Shown here: positions 16,819 to 26,530 of the stretch, piece after piece
How positions within the stretch are numbered: position 1 is the first letter of the stretch
Layout: the number at the start of each line of letters is the position of its first letter
Assembly: GCA_002411515.1 (NCBI GenBank)
Contig: DHTF01000018.1
Location: 383-33,120 of the forward strand
Reading direction: 5' to 3'
Origin: Proteiniphilum sp. UBA5267
GTDB lineage: Bacteria > Bacteroidota > Bacteroidia > Bacteroidales > Dysgonomonadaceae
Length of the DNA stretch: 32,738 bases
Program-made: the position numbers and the translations under genes
The notes under the pieces: generated by a model
The model's database searches: none
What the model was told of the DNA's origin: nothing
The model's input: only the letters and a program-made list of their open reading frames with translations

Positions 16819-19800
16819 ATGGTAAACTGCGGTAAGGAATTAGTACTGACACGTGAAGGAGCCGACCAGCAGGAGCGGTTTATTGAGGCTTTGAGCCCCG
16901 AATCGGTAAAACTGAACGAGTTCAGCCTGAAAGAATGGATGCAATTTGCATACCGTTTTGCTGCACATCTCAATTATTTCGGTATCCATGATGATAGCGA
17001 ACCTTCGGGAGACTGGCAGGAATTCTTTCAAAAGGATGAGGATATTGAAACATTCCTCCGGAGCGTGGAGGAAGGAGGCAGCATCAAGCCACACCTGGCA
17101 CTTTATGTGGCGTTTATCCAGTTGCTCGAATTCACCAAAAGCCGGTTCAATACACTCACCCGCAGGCATCTCGATTTTTATTATCAACATATCCTGCAAA
17201 TTGAAAAACTCCCGCCTACAGTCGATAAAGTACATGTGCTTTTCGAACTGGCGAAAAACTGTGTCGATGCACAAATAGCCGATGGTACCCAGCTCGATGG
17301 CGGCAAGGATGGCAAGGGACAAAAACGTATCTACGAAACGGACGGTGAATTAATCGCCAACCAGGTAAAGGTTGTCCAATTAAGGAATCTATATAACGAC
17401 CATAAAAACAGCAAATTAAAGGCATCAGAAAAAGCAGCCTCTTTCGACGGTGTGGGCGGTGATTTTCCGAACGACGAGGTAAAATGGTGGCCTTTTGGCC
17501 ACTATCATGCACCCGGTTATCCGGAACTGCCCGATGCAAAAGTCGGTTTCGCGCTGGCTTCCGATGTGTTGGCGATGAGAGAGGGGGAGCGCAATGTCAA
17601 GCTGACCATTGAGTTTGTCACTTCTCCAGCCTCGCTCCCGGTATCCATGCTGACAGAAAACCTGGAGATCTGGTGCAGCGGGGAGAAAGGGTGGCTTGGC
17701 CCCTTTACAGTCCAGCCACAGCTCTACGACGAAAACGGAAAAACCATCTATGCTTCGGAACTGAATGTGGCAACAAAAAAAATAACACTTGCCTTTCAGG
17801 TTCCAAAGGAAGAAAAGCCGGTGACAGTTTACCAACAGGCAATACACGGCGAAAATTTCACGACCGGGTTGCCGGTCTGCCGGGTGTTGATACAGACGGA
17901 AAAAGAAGAAGGTCATGCACTTTACCGCCGGTTGGTCGAAAAAGAGGTGAAAGCAATTTCCATTGATGTGGATGTACGAAGAATAGAGGGGCTTGAACTG
18001 GAAAATGACATCGGCACACTCAATGCCTCCAAACCCTTTTTCCCATTCGGAACCAGACCGGTGAAAGGGTCCAATTTCTACCTCGGCTATTCCGAACTCT
18101 TCAAAAAAGAGTGGGACACGTTCGATGTGGAAATCAACTGGAAAAATACACCCGAAAAGCTCGGAAGTTACGATGCCTTTGTCGATTTGTATTTCGCCTA
18201 CCGCACCGATTACCTCTACCAGGCCAGTTCATCGGGTTATCTCGATGGGATTTTCCTCTCTGAGAAGGTGGATGCCGTAATTCAGGAGGTGGATGCCGTA
18301 ATTCGGAAGGTAGTGGAGGATAATTCGCTCACGATGGAGAAGGGTGTTAAGATTGTCAATAAAAATCCCGACAATTTACTTGTCACCGACGACAGTTATT
18401 TTAAGGCACTGATTGAGATCAAGCACAGAGAAGAATGGATGACATTGCCTGGAAAACTAACGCTTTTTACCCCCGAAGGAGAGGGCTTTGCCACCCGTTT
18501 CAGTGTGACAAATGCGGGTTATGAAACAGGCAAGAACGGTCCTGCCCGCCTCTCGCTCGAGCAGTCATTCTTGCATGACCTTTTTCCGCGAATCTATGCG
18601 CTTGCCCTAGCCAGTGAAGAGAAAACGGCGTTGATACCCAATGAACCCTACACGCCGCTGGTCGAAAATATCCGATTGAATTATACTGCCACAGCTACCT
18701 GCAACACGGCTGCAAGCGAGCAGGATTACAGGAGCAACCCCCTTCAATTGTTCCATGAACATCCGTTTGGACAGTCGGAGGAACATCTGTTCATGAAAAA
18801 TCAACTCTCTTTTTTAAGTGATGCCGACAAAAAAATATATCCCGTACCCACTTATTGCAAGGGAGGAGAGCTTTATATCGGTTTGGAAAATGTGCTCCCC
18901 CAACAACAGGTTTCTTTGCTGGTGCAGGTCCTTGAAGGAAGTGAAAATCCTGAGGCAGACACATTCACAGGAAAACAGAAAGTAGCATGGTCGGTCCTCT
19001 TTCACAATGAATGGAAGCAGTTGGATTCAACCTATATGATCACCAATGAAACCGATAATTTCCTGAAATCAGGCATTGTCCGGTTTTCACTACCAAAAGG
19101 GATCAACAGCGACGGTACGCGACTCCCCGGTGGACTGGTATGGGTGAAAGCCACAACCTATAAGAATTACGATGCAGTATGCAAAACCATGGCCATCCAT
19201 GCCCAGGTTGTACAAGCCCGATTTACAGATCACGGCAATGAATTGTCGCATCTCGAAAAAGGGCTGGAAGCAGGAAACATTGCAAAACTCCTACAGCGAA
19301 TATCCACTGTGAAGGGAATATCCCAACCTTTCAGTTCCTTTGGCGGCACCCCCCGGGAAACGGACGCCCAGTACTACCGGCGGGTGAGTGAACGGCTGAG
19401 ACACAAACACAGGGCCATCACCCTCTGGGATTATGAACACATCGTGTTGCAGGAGTTTCCCGAAATACACAAGGTGAAATGCCTGAACCACACCGCCGAA
19501 AACTCTTTTCTGTCTCCAGGCGATGTGATGGTCATTGTCATTCCCGACATTGTGAACAAAAATGTGTTTGATATTTACCAGCCACGTGTAAGCAGGGCAT
19601 TACTGAACCGGGTGCAGCAATACCTCAATCAGCTCAATTCTTTCCATGTACATGCCGTCGTACGGAATCCCGACTATGAAGAAGTCACCGTAGCGCTGAA
19701 AGTGAAGTTTCACGAAGGGTACGACGAAAGCTTCTACAAAAAACAACTGAACGAAGATATTACCCGCCTGTTGTCGCCCTGGGCCTTCGAGCAGACTGCT

Positions 19801-20037
19801 GAAATCAGGTTTGGTATCACCTTGCACCGGAGCACAGTCATCAATTGGATCGAAAAACTGGGATACGTCGATTATGTGGCAGATGTAAACCTGCAAAAGG
19901 GGGGAGAAATAAGCACAAAAAGTGTGTCACCCGAAAGTCCGAAGGCCATTCTTGTCTCGGCCAGGCAACATAAGATCGACACCGATATCAAAAGTTGTAC
20001 CGTACAAACAGAAACCAAAGAAACATGTCAGAGCTGA
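16819..20037 (+). CDS. Large baseplate J-like wedge protein (Afp11-like)
   Basis: The 1072-residue protein forms the main baseplate wedge. The C-terminal part (about 840-1060) has the baseplate J/gp47 pattern (GTPRETDAQYYRRVSERLRH, ITLWDYEHIVLQEFPEIHKV, VMVIVIPDI, then FHVHAVVRNPDYEEVTVALK). The long N-terminal part is mostly beta with no signal peptide, as in Bacteroidota eCIS homologues. A 7-residue tandem duplication lies near residues 484-497 (KVDAVIQ-EVDAVIR). The gene overlaps the next by 13 bases (next ATG at 20025), so both wedge subunits are translationally coupled. Confidence 0.9.
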   Translation: MVNCGKELVLTREGADQQERFIEALSPESVKLNEFSLKEWMQFAYRFAAHLNYFGIHDDSEPSGDWQEFFQKDEDIETFLRSVEEGGSIKPHLALYVAFIQLLEFTKSRFNTLTRRHLDFYYQHILQIEKLPPTVDKVHVLFELAKNCVDAQIADGTQLDGGKDGKGQKRIYETDGELIANQVKVVQLRNLYNDHKNSKLKASEKAASFDGVGGDFPNDEVKWWPFGHYHAPGYPELPDAKVGFALASDVLAMREGERNVKLTIEFVTSPASLPVSMLTENLEIWCSGEKGWLGPFTVQPQLYDENGKTIYASELNVATKKITLAFQVPKEEKPVTVYQQAIHGENFTTGLPVCRVLIQTEKEEGHALYRRLVEKEVKAISIDVDVRRIEGLELENDIGTLNASKPFFPFGTRPVKGSNFYLGYSELFKKEWDTFDVEINWKNTPEKLGSYDAFVDLYFAYRTDYLYQASSSGYLDGIFLSEKVDAVIQEVDAVIRKVVEDNSLTMEKGVKIVNKNPDNLLVTDDSYFKALIEIKHREEWMTLPGKLTLFTPEGEGFATRFSVTNAGYETGKNGPARLSLEQSFLHDLFPRIYALALASEEKTALIPNEPYTPLVENIRLNYTATATCNTAASEQDYRSNPLQLFHEHPFGQSEEHLFMKNQLSFLSDADKKIYPVPTYCKGGELYIGLENVLPQQQVSLLVQVLEGSENPEADTFTGKQKVAWSVLFHNEWKQLDSTYMITNETDNFLKSGIVRFSLPKGINSDGTRLPGGLVWVKATTYKNYDAVCKTMAIHAQVVQARFTDHGNELSHLEKGLEAGNIAKLLQRISTVKGISQPFSSFGGTPRETDAQYYRRVSERLRHKHRAITLWDYEHIVLQEFPEIHKVKCLNHTAENSFLSPGDVMVIVIPDIVNKNVFDIYQPRVSRALLNRVQQYLNQLNSFHVHAVVRNPDYEEVTVALKVKFHEGYDESFYKKQLNEDITRLLSPWAFEQTAEIRFGITLHRSTVINWIEKLGYVDYVADVNLQKGGEISTKSVSPESPKAILVSARQHKIDTDIKSCTVQTETKETCQS
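18267..18304 (+). repeat. 21-bp tandem duplication inside the J-like gene
   Basis: GGTGGATGCCGTAATTC occurs at 18267-18283 and again at 18288-18304, a period of 21 bases, in frame. It encodes KVDAVIQ followed by EVDAVIR. Exact DNA identity over 17 bases suggests a recent slippage duplication in a helical segment. Confidence 0.8.
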
Positions 20038-22754
20038 GAAAATATCACCCGATAAAGAAAGATGTGGCCACTGGCGACGATCTCGATTATGGTTTCCTGC
20101 GTAAAAAAGGGAGGGAGTACATCGAGCAGCTGGCCCGGAATGTATGGACCGACTACAATGTACACGACCCAGGTATTACCCTGCTCGAGATGCTGAGTTA
20201 TGCGCTGACCGATCTTGCTGCACGCATCGAAATGCCAATCGAGGATCTGCTGACCCCGAAAGAACAAAGCGCCCCGAAAATCGAAGAACAGTTTTTCACG
20301 GCTTCACGGATATTGACAACCAAACCGGTCAGCGAGGCAGACTATCGAAAACTGTTCATCGACATTGAAGGTGTCAAAAACTGTTGGTTGAAAACATACC
20401 CCAAAACGGTCTGGGTCGACTGTAAAAACGGCAAACTGTCGTACAATGAAAAAGATTTCGAATCTGTTGCGCAAGATGACAAAAAGCAGTTCGACCTGAA
20501 AGGGCTGTATACTGTAATTGTCGACTTTGATGAACCGGACCACGATAAATTTCCGACCGAAATGCTCGTGGAAGCCGAAAAAGAGCGAATCAAGAAGGAG
20601 ATCCGATCCCGATTTCATTCCCATCGCAATTTGTGCGAAGACCTGATTGCTGTCCGGGAAGTAGGCATTCATCCTGTTTCTGTTTGCGCCAGCATCGAAC
20701 TGGAGCCGGAAGCAGACGAAGAGCTGGTGCATGCCAAAATAATCCACGCCATCGACCATTATTTTTCCCCTTCGCTCAGGTTTTACTCGCTCAGGCAGAT
20801 GAAGGAGAAAGGATACAGTTCCGAAGAGATATTCGAAGGACCCCTGCTGGAAAATGGATTCATTGATCCCGGGGAACTGGAATCATCTGCCTTGCGTACC
20901 GAAGTACGGTTGTCGGATCTGATGCAGTTGATCATGGCGATCGATGGCGTAAAAATCATCCGCGATATTTCAATCAAAGACTGCCATAATCCCGACGATG
21001 AGGCAGATGAATGGCTCATCTGCGTGGAGCCCGGAAAAAAACCGATACGTTGTGCCGACAGTGCTTACAGTTACTTTAAAAGCGTGTTGCCGGTCAACCT
21101 GAACAAAAAGAGAGTGGACCTTTACCTCGACGCAATTAAAAAGGCGGAAAAAGAAGCAGAGGAAAATGCCAAAATAGGAATGGAAATAGCTGTACCACAA
21201 GGAATCTACCCTGGAACAAGTGAGACAACGACCATCCAGAACGATTTCCCCGACACCTATGGCATCGGACGCAACGGGTTGCCCGCACAGGTGCCCACAG
21301 CCCGCAAGGTACAGGCAAAACAACTGAAAGCTTACCTGCTTTTTTTTGATCAGGTACTGGCTACCTATTTTGCCCATCTTGAAAAGGTGAAGGATCAGCT
21401 CTCCGTAAACCACCAATTGAAACAGACCTACTTCACCCAGGCTGTGCAGGATATCAGGGATTTCGAAGAACTGGTATCCGATTATCCTGTCGACGACCCG
21501 GAGCAACTGACCGCGAAGCTACTCGGTGAGCTGGACACCAGTGTGCAGCGAAATAACCGACTGCTCGATCATCTGATGGCCCGCTTTGCCGAGAAGTTCA
21601 CCGACTATGCCTTTCTGATGAAGCAATTGTATGGCAATTACGCCGACAAGGCGGTCCTTCAATCGAAACAAAGCTTTTTGAGAGACTATGATGTAACCAG
21701 TCGGGAACGGGGCAGTGCATTCAATTATTACCGGCAACCTGCAGAGATGCTATGGGATACAGAAAATGTGGCAGGTGTAGAAAAAAGAATTGCCCGCCTC
21801 ACCGGTATCAAAGATTATAGACGGAGAGACCTGTCCGGCTCGTTTATCGAGCTTTACGATCTGGTTGATTCAGATGGAGAAACGGTCTACCGTTGGCGGA
21901 TCTACGATCAGGAGAAGAAGATCGTCTTGTCGGCAACCGAAAATTATCACACACCACACGAAGCCCACGCAGAAGTATATCATGCTCTTGTAAAGATTGT
22001 GGAGACCTCTCCCGAAACAATCGAAGCGGCATTTGAAAGTGGTATTTCCGACGAGGCAGTCATCGGGAACTTTGAAATCCAGATTTCCGATAGCGGAAAA
22101 TACTCTTTCAATGTGCTCGACAGGGAAGCTGATCCCGACAGCGCTGACCGCGTGATTGCCCGCCAGTATACCTACCATGAGACACAGGAGGAAATAAAGG
22201 AAGCCATTCTCGCACTCATCGCATGGATGACGGGGGTTTTCACTGAAGAAGGCATGTTCCTGATCGAACACATCCTGCTTCGCCCCGACGTAACTACCGA
22301 CACAGTGCCACAGGATCAGTTCATGACCATCTGCGGCGAAGACTGCACCGGATGTCACCCTGTCGATCCTTATTCTTTCCGGGTTACCGTGGTCTTACCC
22401 GGGTGGACATACCGCTTTGCCAACGCCGATTTCCGCAATTTCCTGGCAGAGCTTATCCGAAAAGAGTTGCCTGCACACCTGCTGGCGCGAATTTGCTGGG
22501 TGGGCTACCAAAAGGGACAGGTTCCCGATGAGGAAAACGATATGGTCCGACTGGAAAAGGCGTACAAAGCATTTTTACTGGCAAAGACCAATCTGGAGCA
22601 GAAACAGGATGAAGAGAAACTAAAAGAACTGATCAACATACTGAATGAGTTAAGTTCGGTTTATCCTGCGGGTAAACTGATCGATTGCGATGAGGAAGAT
22701 GAAACGCTGGAAGGCAAGATTATCCTTGGCCGCACCAACATAGGAAATATTTAA
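20025..22754 (+). CDS. Second baseplate wedge protein (Afp12-like)
   Basis: The 909-residue protein begins SELRKYHPIKKDVATGDDLDY and has the family's opening VHDPGITLLEMLSYALTDLA. The C-terminal region contains HILLRPD, the cluster C770-x3-C774-x2-C777-His778, and SFRVTVVLPGWTYRFANADF to LARICWVGY, ending in a charged coiled coil. It is probably the partner of the J-like protein in the wedge heterodimer, as Afp12 is to Afp11. ATG 20025 is chosen over TTG 19995, which would extend a basic tail within the previous gene. Confidence 0.85.
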   Translation: MSELRKYHPIKKDVATGDDLDYGFLRKKGREYIEQLARNVWTDYNVHDPGITLLEMLSYALTDLAARIEMPIEDLLTPKEQSAPKIEEQFFTASRILTTKPVSEADYRKLFIDIEGVKNCWLKTYPKTVWVDCKNGKLSYNEKDFESVAQDDKKQFDLKGLYTVIVDFDEPDHDKFPTEMLVEAEKERIKKEIRSRFHSHRNLCEDLIAVREVGIHPVSVCASIELEPEADEELVHAKIIHAIDHYFSPSLRFYSLRQMKEKGYSSEEIFEGPLLENGFIDPGELESSALRTEVRLSDLMQLIMAIDGVKIIRDISIKDCHNPDDEADEWLICVEPGKKPIRCADSAYSYFKSVLPVNLNKKRVDLYLDAIKKAEKEAEENAKIGMEIAVPQGIYPGTSETTTIQNDFPDTYGIGRNGLPAQVPTARKVQAKQLKAYLLFFDQVLATYFAHLEKVKDQLSVNHQLKQTYFTQAVQDIRDFEELVSDYPVDDPEQLTAKLLGELDTSVQRNNRLLDHLMARFAEKFTDYAFLMKQLYGNYADKAVLQSKQSFLRDYDVTSRERGSAFNYYRQPAEMLWDTENVAGVEKRIARLTGIKDYRRRDLSGSFIELYDLVDSDGETVYRWRIYDQEKKIVLSATENYHTPHEAHAEVYHALVKIVETSPETIEAAFESGISDEAVIGNFEIQISDSGKYSFNVLDREADPDSADRVIARQYTYHETQEEIKEAILALIAWMTGVFTEEGMFLIEHILLRPDVTTDTVPQDQFMTICGEDCTGCHPVDPYSFRVTVVLPGWTYRFANADFRNFLAELIRKELPAHLLARICWVGYQKGQVPDEENDMVRLEKAYKAFLLAKTNLEQKQDEEKLKELINILNELSSVYPAGKLIDCDEEDETLEGKIILGRTNIGNI

Positions 22755-22764
22755 TACATAAGCT

Positions 22765-25700
22765 ATGGCAGATAAATTAAGTGGCATCACCACACAGTAC
22801 CATACGTTTGTCGATAACCAGGTATTGACAAAAGATCAACTGAATGGTTTTATCGATTATTTTGAAGATCAGCACCGGCTATCGCGTGTTTTCCTGCACG
22901 GGGTGGGCATTGTTTGCGGTTTTAAGCTGCATGTCAACAGCTCGGAAAAAACATTGACGATATCCCAGGGTGTAGGCATTACAACAGACGGAGATCTGAT
23001 CCTGCTCCGGAAAAACATCACCGGTAAACCGGAGAAGACCATCGATTTCAAAGAGATGAAATTGACCCATTTCCGTAAGTTCGGAGATAACTTTGCGAAC
23101 TATCCCTTTTTCAAGAAAAAAGAAGCGGGTAGCGAAACAGAAACATCCATGGAGCTATGGGAAATACTGCCAGGACAAACCGAAGGAGAAAAACCGCTGG
23201 CAGAGCTGCCCGGACTGGAGAACAAGGTCGTTTTGTTGTATCTTGAATCCTATGCCAAGGAGGGTGATTTGTGTACCAGCATCGATTGCGACAACCAGGG
23301 TATCGAACAGGTTGCCCGCCTCCGGATATTGCTGGTTTCAAAGGAGGATGCGGCGTACATAGTCAAAAGAGACACGCTCTTTTCCGTCTATGAACGGGCC
23401 GATCAATATTTCGACCTCCCCGACGTGGCTGTACCGCGCGTCATTTTGAATCCAAACAATGCTTCCGGTTATGAAAACCTCAAACTGGCTTTTCACCAGG
23501 CGATAAACGACAAAACATTCCTGGCTAACCTCTCTGAAGGAATTACAAAAATACTGAAAGATTTCAATGCGATCCTGCAAATGAAATTGCCCGCAAACAC
23601 GTTACCCTCCATCCTGGAAAAACTGAATGAAATTGCGGGAACGGGGTCCTCCCACATCGCGTTTAATGTACAGTACCGTTACGATTTTTTTAAAGATGTG
23701 GCGGAGACCTACCAGGAAATAAAGGAGCTCCTCTTTTCGCTGAGAGAAGTGTGTTGCCCCGATATACATGCGTTCCCCAAACATCTGTTACTGGGGAGCC
23801 TCGACGAAACAAACAGCCCGGTAAAGCATTTCCGGCATGGGTTTTACAAGTCGCCCGCACTGACATGTGGTTCTGGAAAGCTCGAATCCTGCCGGAGCCT
23901 GGTGCTGCGGCTGATAGAAATCATCGGCCGTTTCGGTGAAAAAAAGGGAGAGATCAAAATCACGCCCTCCAAAAAAATGGGCAAGCTGGGCGACCGTGCC
24001 ATTCCGTTTTATTACGCTGTAGACCTTCCTTTACTGAAGTATTGGAATGACGACAAAGCCAAAAAGAATGCGCAGGATACCAACCTAAGCTATCACCGCG
24101 ATATGCTGGCCAAATTGCCACATATCCAGGACCCTTTGCGCTACAACATCGACGGCTTCGACTTTTACCGGATTGAGGGGCATCAGGGAAAAGATTACAA
24201 AACAGCACTCGAAGAGATCAATCGTCAAAAAGAACAGTACGGACTGGCATTCGATGTAAAAGCGTTGTCGGTCAACCTGAACACCGAGAAACTGAACATC
24301 GACCAGTATGAATGTGAATTTGAAGACCTGAAACTACTGTTGAATGCCTGGACAGCCGAACAGGAGTGTATTCTCGCCCAGGTTGCCTCCTTCTTCTCCG
24401 GGTTTAGTCTCGTGAGTCCGGGTGCAAATATGAAAGATCCCGTCCTGACACACCGTACGAAGGCTTCATCACGCACAGGAGTCAAAAATGTCTATGCTGC
24501 CAGCCTGGAGGCCGGTTCAGGCACTTTGGGTAACATCAGCGAGGTTTATGCAGTCAGTGACAGTGTGATACCCGACAACCTCACCACCGATAAAGATGCC
24601 CTCGGAAGTATCCTGATTAAGGCGTATGAAGAATCGAAAGGCGGCTCGGTCAACGACGTGATTGCCACTTCCAAAGCCATGGTTGAATCACAGCTCTCCG
24701 ATGAGATCTGGAAAGAGCAACCCGAGATGAAAGCATTTGTCATAGACCAGTCCATCGAACTGCTGGCATGGTCCAACGAACTCATGATGAAAATGCCGGG
24801 GAGCATACCCGATTTCTCCGTGAATCAGGTCGACAAGTACAAGCTGACCCTGGAGGAACTTTGTAAACGGGTCAAAATAATGAAGAACCGCTATCAGCAG
24901 ATCGAGCTGAGCCAGAGCCTGAAATTATTCATGGATCTGCTCATCAACCAGCTTTCCCAGGTCTGCTGCTCGGGTAAAAAGCTGGAAGTCCTGTATAAAG
25001 AGATCGACAGCCGAAAGGAAAGGATTCTCCTCCGGCTGCAACTGGCCCGGTTCATCGAAAAACATCCCGGCCTTGAACACAAGGCTGGTGTACAACCCGG
25101 CGGTACCTTTGTGCTGGTCTACCTCAACAAAATTCAGACCAAACCTGCGCGTACAATAAACCCCACGAGATATGAAATGGCTGAAAACCTCTCTTTTGCA
25201 GGGGCAAGGATTGAGTCATCTTCACCTGAAGAAACGGAGAAACGTATATCCCTGTTGGGAAAATATGCCGAATTTCTGAAAAAGGAACCTCAGGCGACCG
25301 AAGAGATATCAAGAATTGAAGCGCTAATCAAAGAAGAACAGTTCAGCCTTTCGGGAAGAGTAACGGCATCCACCAACATCCCCGACAATACGGTCGTGGC
25401 CGATTTCTCCCTACCCTATCTCTGTTGTTCCGACTGCGCCCCAATAAACTTTATCATGCAGAAACCACCTGCCAGACTACGGCTTGAGAAAGATAGCTGG
25501 TGCCTTGGAACCGAACGGGGTATCATCCTCTACGAAGTCTCACCGGCCGATGGTGTGATTGCAGTTGTTCCTGCAACCGAAGGGCTGACCATCGGAGAAG
25601 GAAAGATCACGATCGATCCCGAAACATTCCCTGCAGCCATGTTCGGCCAGGTCATTCATTTCACCGTGAACCAGCAGGTAACCGATGCGCAGTTGACTGT

Positions 25701-26529
25701 GCACAAATCGCCGCAGGCCGGTTTTGAAGCACCTGAAAGAGTGGAGATTGGGAAGGAGATAACATTCAAACCCTTCGGCGATGCCGAAGGAGATACTTTC
25801 CTGTGGGAGTTCGGTGACGGCAACACATCCACAGAAAAAAGCCCTACCCACACTTACAAAACGTTGCCGGCAACCAACGACAACAGGGTCGTGGTAAAAC
25901 TGACCGTAACAGGATCAAGCGGTGTCTGCACCGCCACGGCCGAACATACAATCCAACTCTTTAAGGAAGAGGAGCCGCCAGTGAACACCTGCATGGAAAA
26001 AGCCAAAGAGAGTATGTGGGCAGACCTTACAATTCTGCAGACACTGCAGCTTCCCAACTCCAATTTAGTGGTACCCATCTGGAAGTCGACAAGCGAATTG
26101 TACGGAGGAACAGCAGACTTTGGAAAAGGAGTGCTCGACGATGCCGACAATTTCCTGACCGGGAATCACAACAGCAGGCTAGAGGAAATGTTCTCCCCGC
26201 TATGGGAAGAGACATTCAAGTTGATCATGGAACTCTCCGGGAACAGGGAAAGTGAAGAGTTTCAGCATCTGGTACAAATTCTGGCTTTGCAGTTGCGGTT
26301 ATTCTACAATGTTACCGGATGTCAGCAAAACGAAGTGCTCGATGCTTCCGGTGAGCTGCTGAAACGTTTACTGGAGCAGATCATTTTCATCCTCAGAAAT
26401 TTGAGGGAACGCGATATAAAACTGCCGGAATCGTTCCGTCCCTTTTTGGAAGAATGGGCGAAAAGAGTTGCCGGCAAGGGAATTCTGGAAGAGCATGTCA
26501 AAATTATCTTAGACAATAACCTGGTGTAG
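22765..26529 (+). CDS. Giant PKD-domain protein of the eCIS (1254 aa), fibre position
   Basis: The opening LSGITTQYHTFVDNQVLT and ITTDGDLILL pattern is seen in large proteins of Bacteroidota eCIS loci. A PKD domain lies at about 980-1070, with WEFGDGNTSTEKSPTHTY from 1013. Paired cysteines recur (EVCCPD, QVCCSGKK, LCCSDCAP). A helical C-terminal domain of about 180 residues follows. There is no signal peptide or membrane helix. It lies between the wedge and tape-measure genes, where afp13 encodes the tail fibre. This suggests a baseplate-attached target-binding or cage protein, but the function is not proven; a purely structural baseplate extension is also possible. Confidence 0.75.
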   Translation: MADKLSGITTQYHTFVDNQVLTKDQLNGFIDYFEDQHRLSRVFLHGVGIVCGFKLHVNSSEKTLTISQGVGITTDGDLILLRKNITGKPEKTIDFKEMKLTHFRKFGDNFANYPFFKKKEAGSETETSMELWEILPGQTEGEKPLAELPGLENKVVLLYLESYAKEGDLCTSIDCDNQGIEQVARLRILLVSKEDAAYIVKRDTLFSVYERADQYFDLPDVAVPRVILNPNNASGYENLKLAFHQAINDKTFLANLSEGITKILKDFNAILQMKLPANTLPSILEKLNEIAGTGSSHIAFNVQYRYDFFKDVAETYQEIKELLFSLREVCCPDIHAFPKHLLLGSLDETNSPVKHFRHGFYKSPALTCGSGKLESCRSLVLRLIEIIGRFGEKKGEIKITPSKKMGKLGDRAIPFYYAVDLPLLKYWNDDKAKKNAQDTNLSYHRDMLAKLPHIQDPLRYNIDGFDFYRIEGHQGKDYKTALEEINRQKEQYGLAFDVKALSVNLNTEKLNIDQYECEFEDLKLLLNAWTAEQECILAQVASFFSGFSLVSPGANMKDPVLTHRTKASSRTGVKNVYAASLEAGSGTLGNISEVYAVSDSVIPDNLTTDKDALGSILIKAYEESKGGSVNDVIATSKAMVESQLSDEIWKEQPEMKAFVIDQSIELLAWSNELMMKMPGSIPDFSVNQVDKYKLTLEELCKRVKIMKNRYQQIELSQSLKLFMDLLINQLSQVCCSGKKLEVLYKEIDSRKERILLRLQLARFIEKHPGLEHKAGVQPGGTFVLVYLNKIQTKPARTINPTRYEMAENLSFAGARIESSSPEETEKRISLLGKYAEFLKKEPQATEEISRIEALIKEEQFSLSGRVTASTNIPDNTVVADFSLPYLCCSDCAPINFIMQKPPARLRLEKDSWCLGTERGIILYEVSPADGVIAVVPATEGLTIGEGKITIDPETFPAAMFGQVIHFTVNQQVTDAQLTVHKSPQAGFEAPERVEIGKEITFKPFGDAEGDTFLWEFGDGNTSTEKSPTHTYKTLPATNDNRVVVKLTVTGSSGVCTATAEHTIQLFKEEEPPVNTCMEKAKESMWADLTILQTLQLPNSNLVVPIWKSTSELYGGTADFGKGVLDDADNFLTGNHNSRLEEMFSPLWEETFKLIMELSGNRESEEFQHLVQILALQLRLFYNVTGCQQNEVLDASGELLKRLLEQIIFILRNLRERDIKLPESFRPFLEEWAKRVAGKGILEEHVKIILDNNLV

Positions 26530-26530
26530 A

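Noticed and set aside
22765..26529. PKD protein as a secreted surface adhesin or glycosidase
   Set aside because: No signal peptide or sorting domain is present and the gene is embedded in the injection operon.
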